Assembly: GCF_902489465.1 (NCBI RefSeq)
Contig: NZ_CABTZZ010000034.1
Span: 1-18,665, forward strand
DNA: 18,665 nt
DNA from: an uncultured Varibaculum sp.
GTDB lineage: Bacteria; Actinomycetota; Actinomycetes; Actinomycetales; Actinomycetaceae
Direction of reading: 5' to 3'
Part shown: one piece after another, positions 6,852 through 14,766 of the stretch
How the letters are laid out: each line of letters starts with the position of its first letter
How positions within the stretch are numbered: the stretch's first letter is position 1
Made by a program: the position numbers and the translations under genes
Notes under the pieces: model-generated
The model's database searches: none
What the model was told of the DNA's origin: nothing
What the model saw: the letters and a program-made list of their open reading frames with translations, nothing else

Positions 6852-8086
6852 TATTTCGCCTCACTGTTCTTTTCGCTGGCCTCAGGAACTTCTGCGTTAG
6901 GGTTTTCCTCCGGGGAGGGCGGCTCGGTATCAATATCAGTGGCTTCCCCAAAAGCCGCCATTGGAGAATTCCGGGTGGCTTTTCGATCCGCAGCGGCTCT
7001 AGCAGCGGTAACTCCCGCGTGGACGGCGACTCCTGCCGCCACTGCGCCGGTAAAGCCCAGTCCTACTTTCTCGGCAGTACCTTCTACTCCGAATCCCGGG
7101 ACACTGGGCAAGACTTGATAGAACGGTGAAAAACGATCGAAAAAGTCACGCTCGGTACAGCCGATACAGGGGTGACCAGCACCAATCGGCCACCCTGATT
7201 TCAGATTCCATTGCACTATCGGGCAGGGACTATACGTCGAGGGGCCTTTGCAGCCCACATCGTATAGGCACCATCCCTCCCGCGCGCCAGCATCATCAAA
7301 AGTACGCACGAATTGGCCGGCATCAAAGTGAGGGCGCCGCGGGCAGGAATCGTGAATTCGCTGACCATAGGCAAAGAGGGGACGTCCCTCGGAATCAACT
7401 TCGGGAGGCTCTCCGTGGGTCAAAATATAGGTTAGGGAGGCGGTAATTACTTCGCCAATCGGCGGACAACCAGAAACGTTAATAACTGCTTTATCTTTAA
7501 TAATTTCATCTACCCCTACCGCCCCGGTGGGGTTAGGTTTAGCAGCTTGCACCGAACCGTAGACAGCGCAGGCTCCCACTGCCAAGATAATGTCTGCGTT
7601 CTCAGCAGATTCGCGCAAAACCTGCTCTGCAGATTTACCACCTATGGTGCAGTAGATCCCACCATCTTTAGTGGGTATAGAACCGTTGACCACTAAGATA
7701 TGTTTTTTAGCGTTAGTTTCAGCCAAAGCTTTTTCGGCCGCCTCACCGGCAGCCGCCATCAGCAGCTCGTTGTAGTTAACGGAAAGTAAGTTCAGTACCA
7801 CCTCTTCTACCGTGGTTCCCCCGCTACGCAGAGCCGATTCCATACAACCGGTACATTCTTGGAGCTGTAGCCACACCACATTGGGTTTGGTGATCGCCCC
7901 TAGTTTATCGGCCAGCTCCTCGGCGGCTTTTTGTGCCGGAGCTGCATGTGCCATCTGGGGAGTACCTACAGCAAAAATTGCTGCCAAGCCAGCACAATAT
8001 TTGACGAAATCTCGTCTGCTGACCCCGGCACTGGCGAGGTTATCGGCGAGGGTTCCCTCCCGCCAGGGTTTTATCTCATAACTCAT
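6851..8086 (-). CDS. hyaA: [NiFe]-hydrogenase small subunit, Tat-exported (HyaA-like)
   Basis: 411 residues from the ATG at 8086, chosen because GAGGAA lies 7 bp upstream; a longer reading from TTG at 8122 has no such site. A Tat signal (SRRDFVKY, residues 23-30) leads to a likely AHA cleavage near 48. Cys78 and Cys81 start the proximal cluster ligands; further ligands are in GACAVYG, SGCPP, IHDSC, WCLYDVGC, SPCPIV and HPCIGC. The two extra Cys that mark oxygen-tolerant enzymes are Gly (CTGC) and Ser (GSVQAA) here, so an ordinary oxygen-sensitive enzyme is expected. A hydrophobic stretch at about 340-362 should anchor it next to cytochrome b, and an acidic Pro/Glu tail of about 35 residues follows. 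Confidence 0.96.
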   Translation of the reverse strand: MSYEIKPWREGTLADNLASAGVSRRDFVKYCAGLAAIFAVGTPQMAHAAPAQKAAEELADKLGAITKPNVVWLQLQECTGCMESALRSGGTTVEEVVLNLLSVNYNELLMAAAGEAAEKALAETNAKKHILVVNGSIPTKDGGIYCTIGGKSAEQVLRESAENADIILAVGACAVYGSVQAAKPNPTGAVGVDEIIKDKAVINVSGCPPIGEVITASLTYILTHGEPPEVDSEGRPLFAYGQRIHDSCPRRPHFDAGQFVRTFDDAGAREGWCLYDVGCKGPSTYSPCPIVQWNLKSGWPIGAGHPCIGCTERDFFDRFSPFYQVLPSVPGFGVEGTAEKVGLGFTGAVAAGVAVHAGVTAARAAADRKATRNSPMAAFGEATDIDTEPPSPEENPNAEVPEASEKNSEAK

Positions 8087-8216
8087 TTCCGGTTCCTCAC
8101 TGGTTTTTAAGTTAGACCACAACGTCTGTCGAAGTCATTATATATAGCTACCGCCCACACATCAGCGTAACCAGCTACTATATCCACTTATATTACGCAA
8201 AAAATAATTAGCGTAT
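8087..8216 (-). promoter_or_regulatory. Candidate internal promoter and dyad upstream of the small-subunit gene
   Basis: This 130-bp gap between hypB and the small subunit is the longest in the operon. On minus, a perfect TATAAT lies at 8137-8142, about 50 bases before the ATG, without a recognisable -35 box. Upstream of it, TACGC (8194-8198) and GCGTA (8211-8215) form an inverted repeat with a 12-base AT-rich spacer just after the hypB stop. That could be a regulator site or a weak hairpin. A separate promoter would let structural genes be made at higher levels than hypAB. The motifs are seen; the use is inferred. Confidence 0.4.
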
Positions 8217-9005
8217 TTATAGTTGTTGTAGCCACTGAATCCAGGCGTCAACCCCCTCTCCCTTTTCGGCGGAAACTTCCACCACTTTTACCCCCGGGTT
8301 GACCTGCTCCAAGTAGCCGCGGAAGCGATCCATATCAAAGTTAAGATAGGGCGCCAGATCCATCTTGTTTACCACCACGATCTCGACCGAGCGGAACATC
8401 ACCGGATACTTTAGGGGCTTATCTTCACCCTCGGTAATCGAGAACACCATCGCCTTGGCATTCTCTCCCACATCAAACTCTGCTGGGCACACCAAGTTGC
8501 CAACATTTTCGATAATCACCAGGTCAAGTTGGCTGAGATCTAGACCGTCCAATGTATGGTGCACCATGGGGGCGTCTAGGTGACACTCTCCCCCGAAGCC
8601 CTGCCCAGTATTGAGTAGGGAAATCTGAGCGCCATAACCGCGGAGGCGATCGGCATCCAAGGGAGTCTCGATATCACCTTCAATAATTCCGATCCGCATT
8701 TTTCCCTGCAGTTCCGATAAGGTGCGCTCCAGCAAAGTGGTTTTCCCCGAACCGGGCGAACTCATCAGGTTAACCACTTTCACGTTATGTTCTGCAAACG
8801 CCTGGCGATTATGCTCTGCCAAATGATCATTTTCCGCATAGATATCTTCTAGGATCTCAATACGTTCTTTCTCGGTGTCATATCCCGAGTGATCCCCGAT
8901 TACCTCCGGATCAGCTACATAGTCACCATGATCATGATGGTGAGTATGATCTGCTGAATCGTGTGAATGTACCGTACCGTCATCGTGACGATGAAAACGT
9001 CCCAT
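8217..9005 (-). CDS. hypB: HypB, nickel-insertion GTPase
   Basis: 262 residues. The first 27 residues hold nine His (for example HTHHHDH at 20-26), a nickel-binding or storage region in place of the CxxCGC type. A G-domain follows: P-loop SSPGSGKTT (82-90), the metal-binding GGECHLDAPM segment, IIENVGNLVCP, and NKMD. It drives nickel transfer with HypA into the large-subunit precursor. The start follows hypA's stop with one base between (TAA-A-ATG), and AAGGAA lies in the end of hypA, so the two are coupled. The gap to the next gene holds a possible promoter. Confidence 0.97.
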   Translation of the reverse strand: MGRFHRHDDGTVHSHDSADHTHHHDHGDYVADPEVIGDHSGYDTEKERIEILEDIYAENDHLAEHNRQAFAEHNVKVVNLMSSPGSGKTTLLERTLSELQGKMRIGIIEGDIETPLDADRLRGYGAQISLLNTGQGFGGECHLDAPMVHHTLDGLDLSQLDLVIIENVGNLVCPAEFDVGENAKAMVFSITEGEDKPLKYPVMFRSVEIVVVNKMDLAPYLNFDMDRFRGYLEQVNPGVKVVEVSAEKGEGVDAWIQWLQQL

Positions 9006-9006
9006 T

Positions 9007-9357
9007 TTATTCCTTCCCTAAGGGTGTTACCTCAATAGACACCACTCTAAACTCTTCCCCACTAATTATCTGTAGATCCCGCGAGGAGCATTCTTGGCAG
9101 CGGAAATCTAACACTTCCCGTAATTCGGTAGTTTCCTCACAATCTCGGCAGCGAACCACCGCCGGTATTTCGGTGATATTAAGCCGGGCAGGCCCGAGCA
9201 AAGTATTCTTACGAACCGCTCCCCAGGCGAAATGGAGAGCTTCGGGAACTACCTGTCGTAAATGCCCTACCTCTAAATCGACCTCTAGAACCTCACGTCC
9301 AGCTGCGTTTCGCGAGACTATCCGCGCAAGTTGACGCGAAAGCGCAACTTCGTGCAT
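9007..9357 (-). CDS. hypA: HypA, nickel chaperone (copy 2, hypB-coupled)
   Basis: 116 residues starting MHEVALS, with the nickel-binding N terminus. Zinc-binding cysteines occur as CRDC and CQEC (about residues 70-92). AAGGAGGG lies directly upstream of the ATG, the best ribosome site in the window. Being coupled to hypB and upstream of the structural genes, this is probably the copy that serves the catalytic hydrogenase. It is only moderately similar to copy 1 at 2718, so the two are old paralogues or have separate origins, not a recent duplication. Confidence 0.95.
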   Translation of the reverse strand: MHEVALSRQLARIVSRNAAGREVLEVDLEVGHLRQVVPEALHFAWGAVRKNTLLGPARLNITEIPAVVRCRDCEETTELREVLDFRCQECSSRDLQIISGEEFRVVSIEVTPLGKE

Positions 9358-9476
9358 GACCCTCCTTGAGTTCGTGACTTACCGCTCACAGCGGAACCCC
9401 CTTAACCTTACCCGCTTCCCTTGACGCGGGTTAGCGCTAGGGTGGAAGTTGTTGATTTTCTATGAGGAGGACCCAG
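9358..9476. promoter_or_regulatory. Divergent promoter region hypA/hypF with dyads
   Basis: This 119-bp region separates the divergent hypA and hypF starts and should carry promoters for both. Dyads: CCGCT-CAC-AGCGG (9382-9394); ACCCGC (9410-9415) with GCGGGT (9426-9431) at ten-base spacing; and the palindrome TAGCGCTA (9432-9439). A TTGACG -35-like hexamer (9421-9426) sits inside the second dyad, so a protein bound there would affect initiation. No matching -10 at 17 bases is convincing. The dyads are seen; an operator role is inferred. Confidence 0.45.
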
Positions 9477-11777
9477 GTGCGGCGAGCCTATCGGCTGAAA
9501 GGCGTGGTGCAAGGAGTAGGTTTTCGCCCCCACGTAGCCAAAGTTGCCGCGGGTTTTCCCTTAAGCGGCTTCGTGGGAAACGACGACGAGTCAGTTTTTA
9601 TCGAAGTCCAAGGCGCTGCCAGCTATATTGATAACTTCATGGCGAAAATGCTGGCGACTCTACCTCCCCTAGCTAAGGTTCTGCACACTGTTGCCTGCGA
9701 TATTGCCGATATCGAGGGTGAAAGCGGATTTAGAATTGTTTCTTCGCGGCGGCGTTCCGGCGCACGTACTCTGATTCCCTCCGATACCGCTACCTGCCCG
9801 GATTGCTGCCAAGAAATGGCCGACCCCGCTAATCGTCGCTACCACTATCCCTTTACTACCTGCACAAATTGCGGTCCGCGGGCAACGATTATGCGCGATT
9901 TACCCTATGATCGGGACACCACCACTATGGTTAAATTCCCGATGTGTCCGGCATGTCAGGCAGAATATACCGATCCAAAAAATCGGCGCTACCACGCTCA
10001 ACCGGTTAGCTGTTTTGATTGCGGCCCAGTGTTGTGGGTAAGCGATACTGCCGACCCAAATCTGCATCCTCCCTCTGGATATCGCCGCACCCTGATCGCC
10101 AAGGCCTTAAACGAGGCTAGGGCACGTTTGCGACGGGGAGAAATCCTGGCGGTAAAAGGTATCGGCGGTTTTCATCTAATGTGCGATGCCCGCAATGAAG
10201 AAGCGGTAGCCCGGCTACGCAAACGAAAAAACCGCGGAGATAAACCGTTTGCAGTGATGGCTCCCAATATTGAGGCTGCTAACAGGTTGGCGCAGCTAAA
10301 TGATTCCCAGTTAAAAGAGCTGGCCTGCCCGGCACGCCCCATCGTAATCGCTCCTTTGGGCTCCGAATATGATCTAGCGCCCGCGGTGGCTCCCGGTTTA
10401 GGGGACGTGGGGATGCTTTTGCCCTATGCCCCTTTGCACTTAGAGCTTTTGAGCGCCGACTGTTCGGACATGGCACTGGTGGCAACCTCGGGAAATCTGG
10501 CGGGAGAGCCACTGTGTTTTACTAACGAGGACGCCTGCGAACGTTTATCGCGTATTGCGGACGGGTTCGTTTTCCATGACCGTGATATTTATTTGCCGAT
10601 GGAGGACTCAGTATTCTTAGCTAACTCACAAGTAACTATTCCTTCGCGGCGTTCGCGCGGCTATGCACCGCTGCCGGTGGCTCTACCGCGGGTAGCCACA
10701 GCACCTACCTTGGCGATAGGAGGGGAGCTAAAAAATACTTTTTGCCTGGCCAACGGGGATTGGGCGCATCTGTCGGGGCATATTGGGGACATGGGCACTC
10801 TGGCCTGTCAGGAGGCCTTAGACAGGGCGGTAACCCAAATGTTAAATTTTCAGCATTCCCAGCCCGAAACAGTGGTTTGCGACCTGCACCCAGCCTATTC
10901 CACCGTCACTTGGGCTTCCCGTTTTGCCAGCCAGCACGACATCGAGTTATTGCAGGTGCAACACCATGTGGCGCATGCCTATAGCCTACTGGCGGAATGC
11001 TCCCACCTGGATCCGGTGGTAGTCGTGGCAGTAGATGGCACCGGGTATGGAACCGATGGCACTATCTGGGGAGGAGAAATCCTGGAGATTGCGGGAGACA
11101 CTTGGCAACGCCGCGCTCACCTGCCCTCATTTAGCTTGGTAGGAGGCGACCGGGCAGTGCGTTATCCCTGGCGAGTCGCCTTAGGGATCGCTCATGATTG
11201 GAATCTGGATCGGATTACCCAAGCGATCAGCAACGAAATTGGTGATCACCAGGGACACAACGCCGAGGTAGAACTGGTAAAAAGCCAGTTAGACACGGGA
11301 TTCGGAGTAGTATCCACCACCAGTTGCGGTAGATTATTTGACGCCGCAGCCGCCATTTTGGGAATCTGCACGTCAGTAACCTACGAGGCGCAAGCAGCCA
11401 TGGAACTAGAACACGCCGCCACCAGCTGGGCAAATACGCATGAACGAGGGCGGGCTCAACGCTTTGGCAGCTACCGGGAGCTTTTCGAAATGCTATTCGA
11501 ACCGGGACGGGAAGTAGGTGAGCGCGCCTGGCAGTTTCATCTGGGGCTAGCCCAGTTACTGGGGCTCCAAGCCGCAGAAACCGCGGAAAAAGCGGGAATT
11601 AAAACCGTGGGGCTGACCGGGGGGGTCGCCCTGAATCGCCTATTTAGCAGTCATTTCATACGGATAATGCACGAAAACGGCTATGAAGTCTTGACTCACC
11701 AGACCGTGCCCCCAAATGATGGGGGTCTGAGCCTAGGACAGGCGTGGGCAGCTATTTTAGGGGCAAGCGAAGGCTAA
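9477..11777 (+). CDS. hypF: HypF, carbamoyltransferase for cyanide-ligand synthesis
   Basis: 766 residues from GTG at 9477. I prefer this over ATG at 9462 because AGGAGG (9465-9470) sits six bases before GTG and would otherwise encode residues 2-3. The acylphosphatase domain starts at once (GVVQGVGFRP, catalytic Arg17, Asn35). Two zinc-finger units follow (CPDC...CTNC at 107-132; CPAC...CFDC next), then a YrdC-like domain (KGIGGFHLMCDA), then a Kae1-like domain with HHVAHAYSLL, VDGTGYGTDGTIWGGE and GGVALN. It activates carbamoyl phosphate and passes the carbamoyl group to HypE. The gene is convergent with hypE, 44 bp apart; a short TAGG/CCTA pairing in that gap is too weak to call a terminator. 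Confidence 0.97.
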   Translation: MRRAYRLKGVVQGVGFRPHVAKVAAGFPLSGFVGNDDESVFIEVQGAASYIDNFMAKMLATLPPLAKVLHTVACDIADIEGESGFRIVSSRRRSGARTLIPSDTATCPDCCQEMADPANRRYHYPFTTCTNCGPRATIMRDLPYDRDTTTMVKFPMCPACQAEYTDPKNRRYHAQPVSCFDCGPVLWVSDTADPNLHPPSGYRRTLIAKALNEARARLRRGEILAVKGIGGFHLMCDARNEEAVARLRKRKNRGDKPFAVMAPNIEAANRLAQLNDSQLKELACPARPIVIAPLGSEYDLAPAVAPGLGDVGMLLPYAPLHLELLSADCSDMALVATSGNLAGEPLCFTNEDACERLSRIADGFVFHDRDIYLPMEDSVFLANSQVTIPSRRSRGYAPLPVALPRVATAPTLAIGGELKNTFCLANGDWAHLSGHIGDMGTLACQEALDRAVTQMLNFQHSQPETVVCDLHPAYSTVTWASRFASQHDIELLQVQHHVAHAYSLLAECSHLDPVVVVAVDGTGYGTDGTIWGGEILEIAGDTWQRRAHLPSFSLVGGDRAVRYPWRVALGIAHDWNLDRITQAISNEIGDHQGHNAEVELVKSQLDTGFGVVSTTSCGRLFDAAAAILGICTSVTYEAQAAMELEHAATSWANTHERGRAQRFGSYRELFEMLFEPGREVGERAWQFHLGLAQLLGLQAAETAEKAGIKTVGLTGGVALNRLFSSHFIRIMHENGYEVLTHQTVPPNDGGLSLGQAWAAILGASEG

Positions 11778-11821
11778 TACCACTAGGCAGAGTCCTACCT
11801 TTGATGCCTTCCCCTGGATAG

Positions 11822-12877
11822 TTAGCAGATTCGCGGTAGCGGGTCGCCCACCAACATATCAATCATCCGGGTACCCCCGAAAGCGGTCACCATCACCACC
11901 GATGACTCCGGTTTGGAAACTACCCGCCCGATATTAGCTGCTTCTTCCCCGCCCGGAAGTGCTCGCAGGGCTGTTAACGCCTTATCTACCTGGTCAGCGG
12001 GAACTACCGCACAGAACATGCCTTCGTTCGCCACATAGATTGGGTCAATCCCCAACATATCGCAGGCACCACGGGTCATATCGTGTACTGGAATAGATTC
12101 GTCCTCGATAGCTATTCCCCAGCCAGTAGCCACCGCTAGTTCATTCAGTACCGTTCCCAGCCCGCCGCGAGTAGCATCCCGCATCCAGCGAGTCTGCGGA
12201 ACCGCCGCCATCAACGCTTCCACCAGGTGATTAACGGCACGGGTATCAGATTTAATGGGGGCTTCAATCGCCAGATCCCCGCGTGCCATCATCACCGACA
12301 TCCCGTGATCTGCAATCGCTCCCGAAACGATAATCCGGTCGCCACGCTGCACCTGGCTAGCACCCAGCTGACGATCACCTGGCACAATCCCGATTCCGGC
12401 AGTGTTAATAAATAGTTTGTCGCCGCTGCCTTTGGGAACCACTTTGGTATCGCCAGTTACGATCCTTACCCCCGCACTCTCGGCGGCATCTCGCATCGCC
12501 TGCACTTCGCGGCGTAAATCCGTTATCGGCAAGCCCTCTTCCAAAATGAAACCGGCACTAATAACTTTGGGGATAGCGCCCGAAACTGCAAGGTCATTGA
12601 CAGTCCCATTAACCGCAAGCTCCCCAATAGAGCCACCGGGGAAGACGATAGGATTAACTACATAAGAATCAGTGGACATTGCCAACTTGCCGCCACCAAA
12701 ACTAGCGTCCTCGCTGTCAAAGCCCAGCAGTTCTGCCAGGGGCAGCACCCCCGCATCAGTTAGTTCCGCAAGTACCTCGTTGCCATAGCCGGACACAAAA
12801 ACTTGATCAACCAGGGCAGCCGAGGCTTTCCCGCCCGCTCCATGCGACAGCGTCACGTAGTCATCTTTGAGTTTCAT
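11822..12877 (-). CDS. hypE: HypE, carbamoyl dehydratase
   Basis: 351 residues from the ATG at 12877 (MKLKDDYVTLSHGAGGK), which places the conserved LSHGAGG at the usual distance from the start. An open reading continues 31 codons upstream to TTG at 12970, but it has no family similarity and no ribosome site; the site at 12877 is also weak. The C terminus is PRIC, the conserved Cys that is carbamoylated by HypF and dehydrated to thiocyanate. The AIRS-type ATP-binding fold is visible in AMSTDSYVVNP, VTGDTKVV and RDATRGGLG. Placing hypE on minus between plus-strand hypF and hypC is less common than a single hypFCDE operon. Confidence 0.93.
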   Translation of the reverse strand: MKLKDDYVTLSHGAGGKASAALVDQVFVSGYGNEVLAELTDAGVLPLAELLGFDSEDASFGGGKLAMSTDSYVVNPIVFPGGSIGELAVNGTVNDLAVSGAIPKVISAGFILEEGLPITDLRREVQAMRDAAESAGVRIVTGDTKVVPKGSGDKLFINTAGIGIVPGDRQLGASQVQRGDRIIVSGAIADHGMSVMMARGDLAIEAPIKSDTRAVNHLVEALMAAVPQTRWMRDATRGGLGTVLNELAVATGWGIAIEDESIPVHDMTRGACDMLGIDPIYVANEGMFCAVVPADQVDKALTALRALPGGEEAANIGRVVSKPESSVVMVTAFGGTRMIDMLVGDPLPRIC

Positions 12878-13048
12878 GCCGCGACTGCGCACCCGGGCAA
12901 TATTGGAGTTTACTTTTGATTCATCTTGATTAAGCCGGTTTTTCGGATCCACATATCGATAATTGCACAATGGGTTGTTATTTTCATCTTTTGATAGCTC
13001 AACTAAATGTCAGTAATCTGGAAAAGAAGCTTGCTAAAGGAGATTCAT
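12878..13048. promoter_or_regulatory. Divergent region hypE/hypC
   Basis: This 171-bp AT-richer gap lies between the hypE ATG and hypC. hypC has AAAGGAG six bases before its ATG. TTGCAC (12964-12969) could be a -35 for hypC, but no good -10 follows at 17 bases. On minus, a short frame of about 25 codons (ATG near 12986) runs toward hypE in another frame. It might be a leader, but nothing besides its ATG supports it. Confidence 0.3.
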
Positions 13049-13315
13049 ATGTGTTTGGGAGTACCAGCTGAAATCGTAGCATTCGACGAAACCGAGAGCG
13101 GCCGCGCCAAAGTTTCTCTATCTGGAGTGGAGCGCATGATTTCCACCGATTTACTGGCAGACGAAGGTTTAAAAGTAGGCGACTGGGTGCTGGTACACGT
13201 GGGATTTGCAATGTCTCAGATCGATGCAGATGAGGCCGCCACCACTTTGGATCAGATTAGAAAACTGGGGCAATTTGAAAGCGAATTGGAACAATTCAAG
13301 ACCACCTCGGTTTAA
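13049..13315 (+). CDS. hypC: HypC maturation chaperone (copy 2, hypD-linked)
   Basis: 88 residues starting MCLGVPAEIV, with the essential Cys2. The ATG at 13049 is chosen because AAAGGAG lies six bases upstream and the family begins exactly here; an upstream in-frame ATG at 13007 would add 14 unrelated residues. The C terminus (FESELEQFKTTSV) is longer than in copy 1. It is followed by hypD 52 bp later, the usual pairing, since HypC and HypD together build Fe(CN)2CO. This is probably the general copy serving the catalytic large subunit. Confidence 0.95.
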   Translation: MCLGVPAEIVAFDETESGRAKVSLSGVERMISTDLLADEGLKVGDWVLVHVGFAMSQIDADEAATTLDQIRKLGQFESELEQFKTTSV

Positions 13316-13367
13316 CCGCCTCTCCCTTATAGACAGAATCTTTTGACCGCGAAATGAGACAGAACAA

Positions 13368-14516
13368 ATGAAGTACGTTGACGAATTCCGTGACCCCGAG
13401 TTTGCGCGCCAACTGGTAAAACGCATCAATGCTGAAGCTCGACATTTTGAACGACCGTTAGCATTTATGGAGATTTGTGGGGGGCACACTCACACTATTT
13501 ACCGGCACGGCCTTGAGCATTTATTGCCCGAAAACGTACAGTTCATTCACGGCCCGGGCTGCCCGGTGTGCGTAATCCCCATGGGAAGGGTCGATGACGC
13601 CCTCTGGCTGGCTAATCAACCGGACGTCATATTGACGACTTTTGGGGACATGATGCGGGTACCGGGCTCTCAAGAATCCCTGCTCCAGGCGAGGGCGCGA
13701 GGACGTGACGTACGTTTCGTTTACTCTCCCCTAGATGCTTTAAAGATTGCGAAAGAGAATCCCGATAAAAAGGTTATTTTCTTTGCTATCGGGTTTGAAA
13801 CTACTGCCCCCTCGACCGCTGTCACCCTGGTAGCTGCCAAGAAACAGCAGGTAGAGAACTTTTCCGTGTTCTCTAACCACGTGAAAATCGAGCCACCTTT
13901 GCGGGCGATAGTAGGCGCGGATGAAACCCGGATTGATGGTTTCATAGGGCCCGGCCACGTAGCCACCGTCGTCGGTTCCGACGCCTTCAAATTCTTGCCA
14001 ACAGAATACAACAAACCGGTGGTAGTAACCGGTTTTGAGCCGCTCGATATATTGCAGTCGGTAGCCATGCTAATCGACCAATACCTATCGGGAGCAGTCG
14101 AACGCGGTGAATCGCGAGTAGAAAACCAGTATTCACGAGTAGTACGTCCCGAAGGTAACTTGGCTGCCCTAAAACTTCTTGACCGAGTATTTTCCACCCG
14201 TGACACTTTCGAGTGGCGAGGTCTAGGGTGGATGCCTTATTCCGGGATGGGGATTTCTGAGGAATTCGCCGCCTGGGACGCGGAGCGACTGTACAACGTG
14301 CCGGGGGTGCGGGTTCCCGATCCCCCGGCCTGTGAATGCGGATCGGTGCTCACTGGTCGGATTAAACCTTGGGAATGCAAAGTCTTTGGCACTGCGTGTT
14401 CGCCCGAAAAACCCATCGGTACCTGCATGGTTTCCCCCGAGGGTGCGTGCGCCGCGTTCTATAACTTCGGCCGCATTGATCGAGAAACTGCCCACGCCAT
14501 CGTAATTGAGGATTAG
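13368..14516 (+). CDS. hypD: HypD, Fe-S scaffold for Fe(CN)2CO assembly
   Basis: 382 residues, standard length. Conserved motifs: Cys37 in EICGGHTHT, GPGCPVC with Cys65 and Cys68, GFETTAP, and the C-terminal [4Fe-4S] region with CECGSVL, WECKVFGTAC and GTCMVSPEGAC. HypD accepts cyanide from HypE and holds the iron with HypC. The start MKYVDEFRDP matches the family. It is the last plus-strand hyp gene. No classical terminator follows; the next 430 bp are filled with palindromic repeats. Confidence 0.97.
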   Translation: MKYVDEFRDPEFARQLVKRINAEARHFERPLAFMEICGGHTHTIYRHGLEHLLPENVQFIHGPGCPVCVIPMGRVDDALWLANQPDVILTTFGDMMRVPGSQESLLQARARGRDVRFVYSPLDALKIAKENPDKKVIFFAIGFETTAPSTAVTLVAAKKQQVENFSVFSNHVKIEPPLRAIVGADETRIDGFIGPGHVATVVGSDAFKFLPTEYNKPVVVTGFEPLDILQSVAMLIDQYLSGAVERGESRVENQYSRVVRPEGNLAALKLLDRVFSTRDTFEWRGLGWMPYSGMGISEEFAAWDAERLYNVPGVRVPDPPACECGSVLTGRIKPWECKVFGTACSPEKPIGTCMVSPEGACAAFYNFGRIDRETAHAIVIED

Positions 14517-14559
14517 CCCCGATTCTACTTGCCGGTCTATTCACGGGTCTGGCTAAGCA

Positions 14560-14586
14560 CGCGGGGGCGAGATTTTTCCTCTCCCG
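14560..14586 (+). repeat. Solo half of the nested palindromic repeat (copy D)
   Basis: A 17-nt arm (14560-14576, CGCGGGGGCGAGATTTT) is followed by an L1-like linker (14577-14586, TCCTCTCCCG). No inner hairpin, L2 or complementary second arm follows. The arm is close to those of copies A and C but identical to neither. Confidence 0.6.
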
Positions 14587-14631
14587 ATGACAGATGTACA
14601 GCTAGTCGATTATGCGTAAAAGGGGTTAAAC

Positions 14632-14733
14632 ATGCGGGGGATAGTTTTTCCTCCTGCCCAAAATCCGTATTTGCTTGCAGCAAATAGGGATTTACGCCCG
14701 CCTAGCCTGCTCGGATAAAACTATCCCCCGCAT
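14632..14733 (+). repeat. Nested palindromic repeat, copy B (complete, 102 bp)
   Basis: Outer arms 14632-14648 and 14717-14733 are perfectly complementary over 17 bp (ATGCGGGGGATAGTTTT). Inside are L1 (14649-14659, TCCTCCTGCCC), an inner hairpin (14661-14675 with 14679-14693, 14 of 15 pairs, AAATCCGTATTTGCT, loop TGC) and L2 (14694-14716). L1 differs from that of copy C by one base and L2 matches at 17 of 23. The inner hairpin and outer arms differ in sequence from copies A and C while keeping their pairing. Confidence 0.88.
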
Positions 14734-14766
14734 CAACACAATCTGACACTATGAAACATTCCTAAA

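Noticed and set aside
8087..8122. TTG start for the small subunit, adding 12 residues
   Set aside because: GAGGAA is spaced for the ATG at 8086; the extension would contain the ribosome site itself.
9462..9476. ATG at 9462 as hypF start
   Set aside because: AGGAGG lies just after this ATG and is ideally spaced for GTG at 9477, which also starts directly at the acylphosphatase domain.
12878..12970. N-terminal extension of HypE to a TTG at 12970
   Set aside because: The extra 31 residues have no family similarity and no ribosome site; the conserved LSHGAGG fits the ATG at 12877.
13721..14206. 161-codon minus-strand open frame within hypD
   Set aside because: hypD is a clear full-length gene with all motifs; the opposite frame shows no domain or ribosome site.
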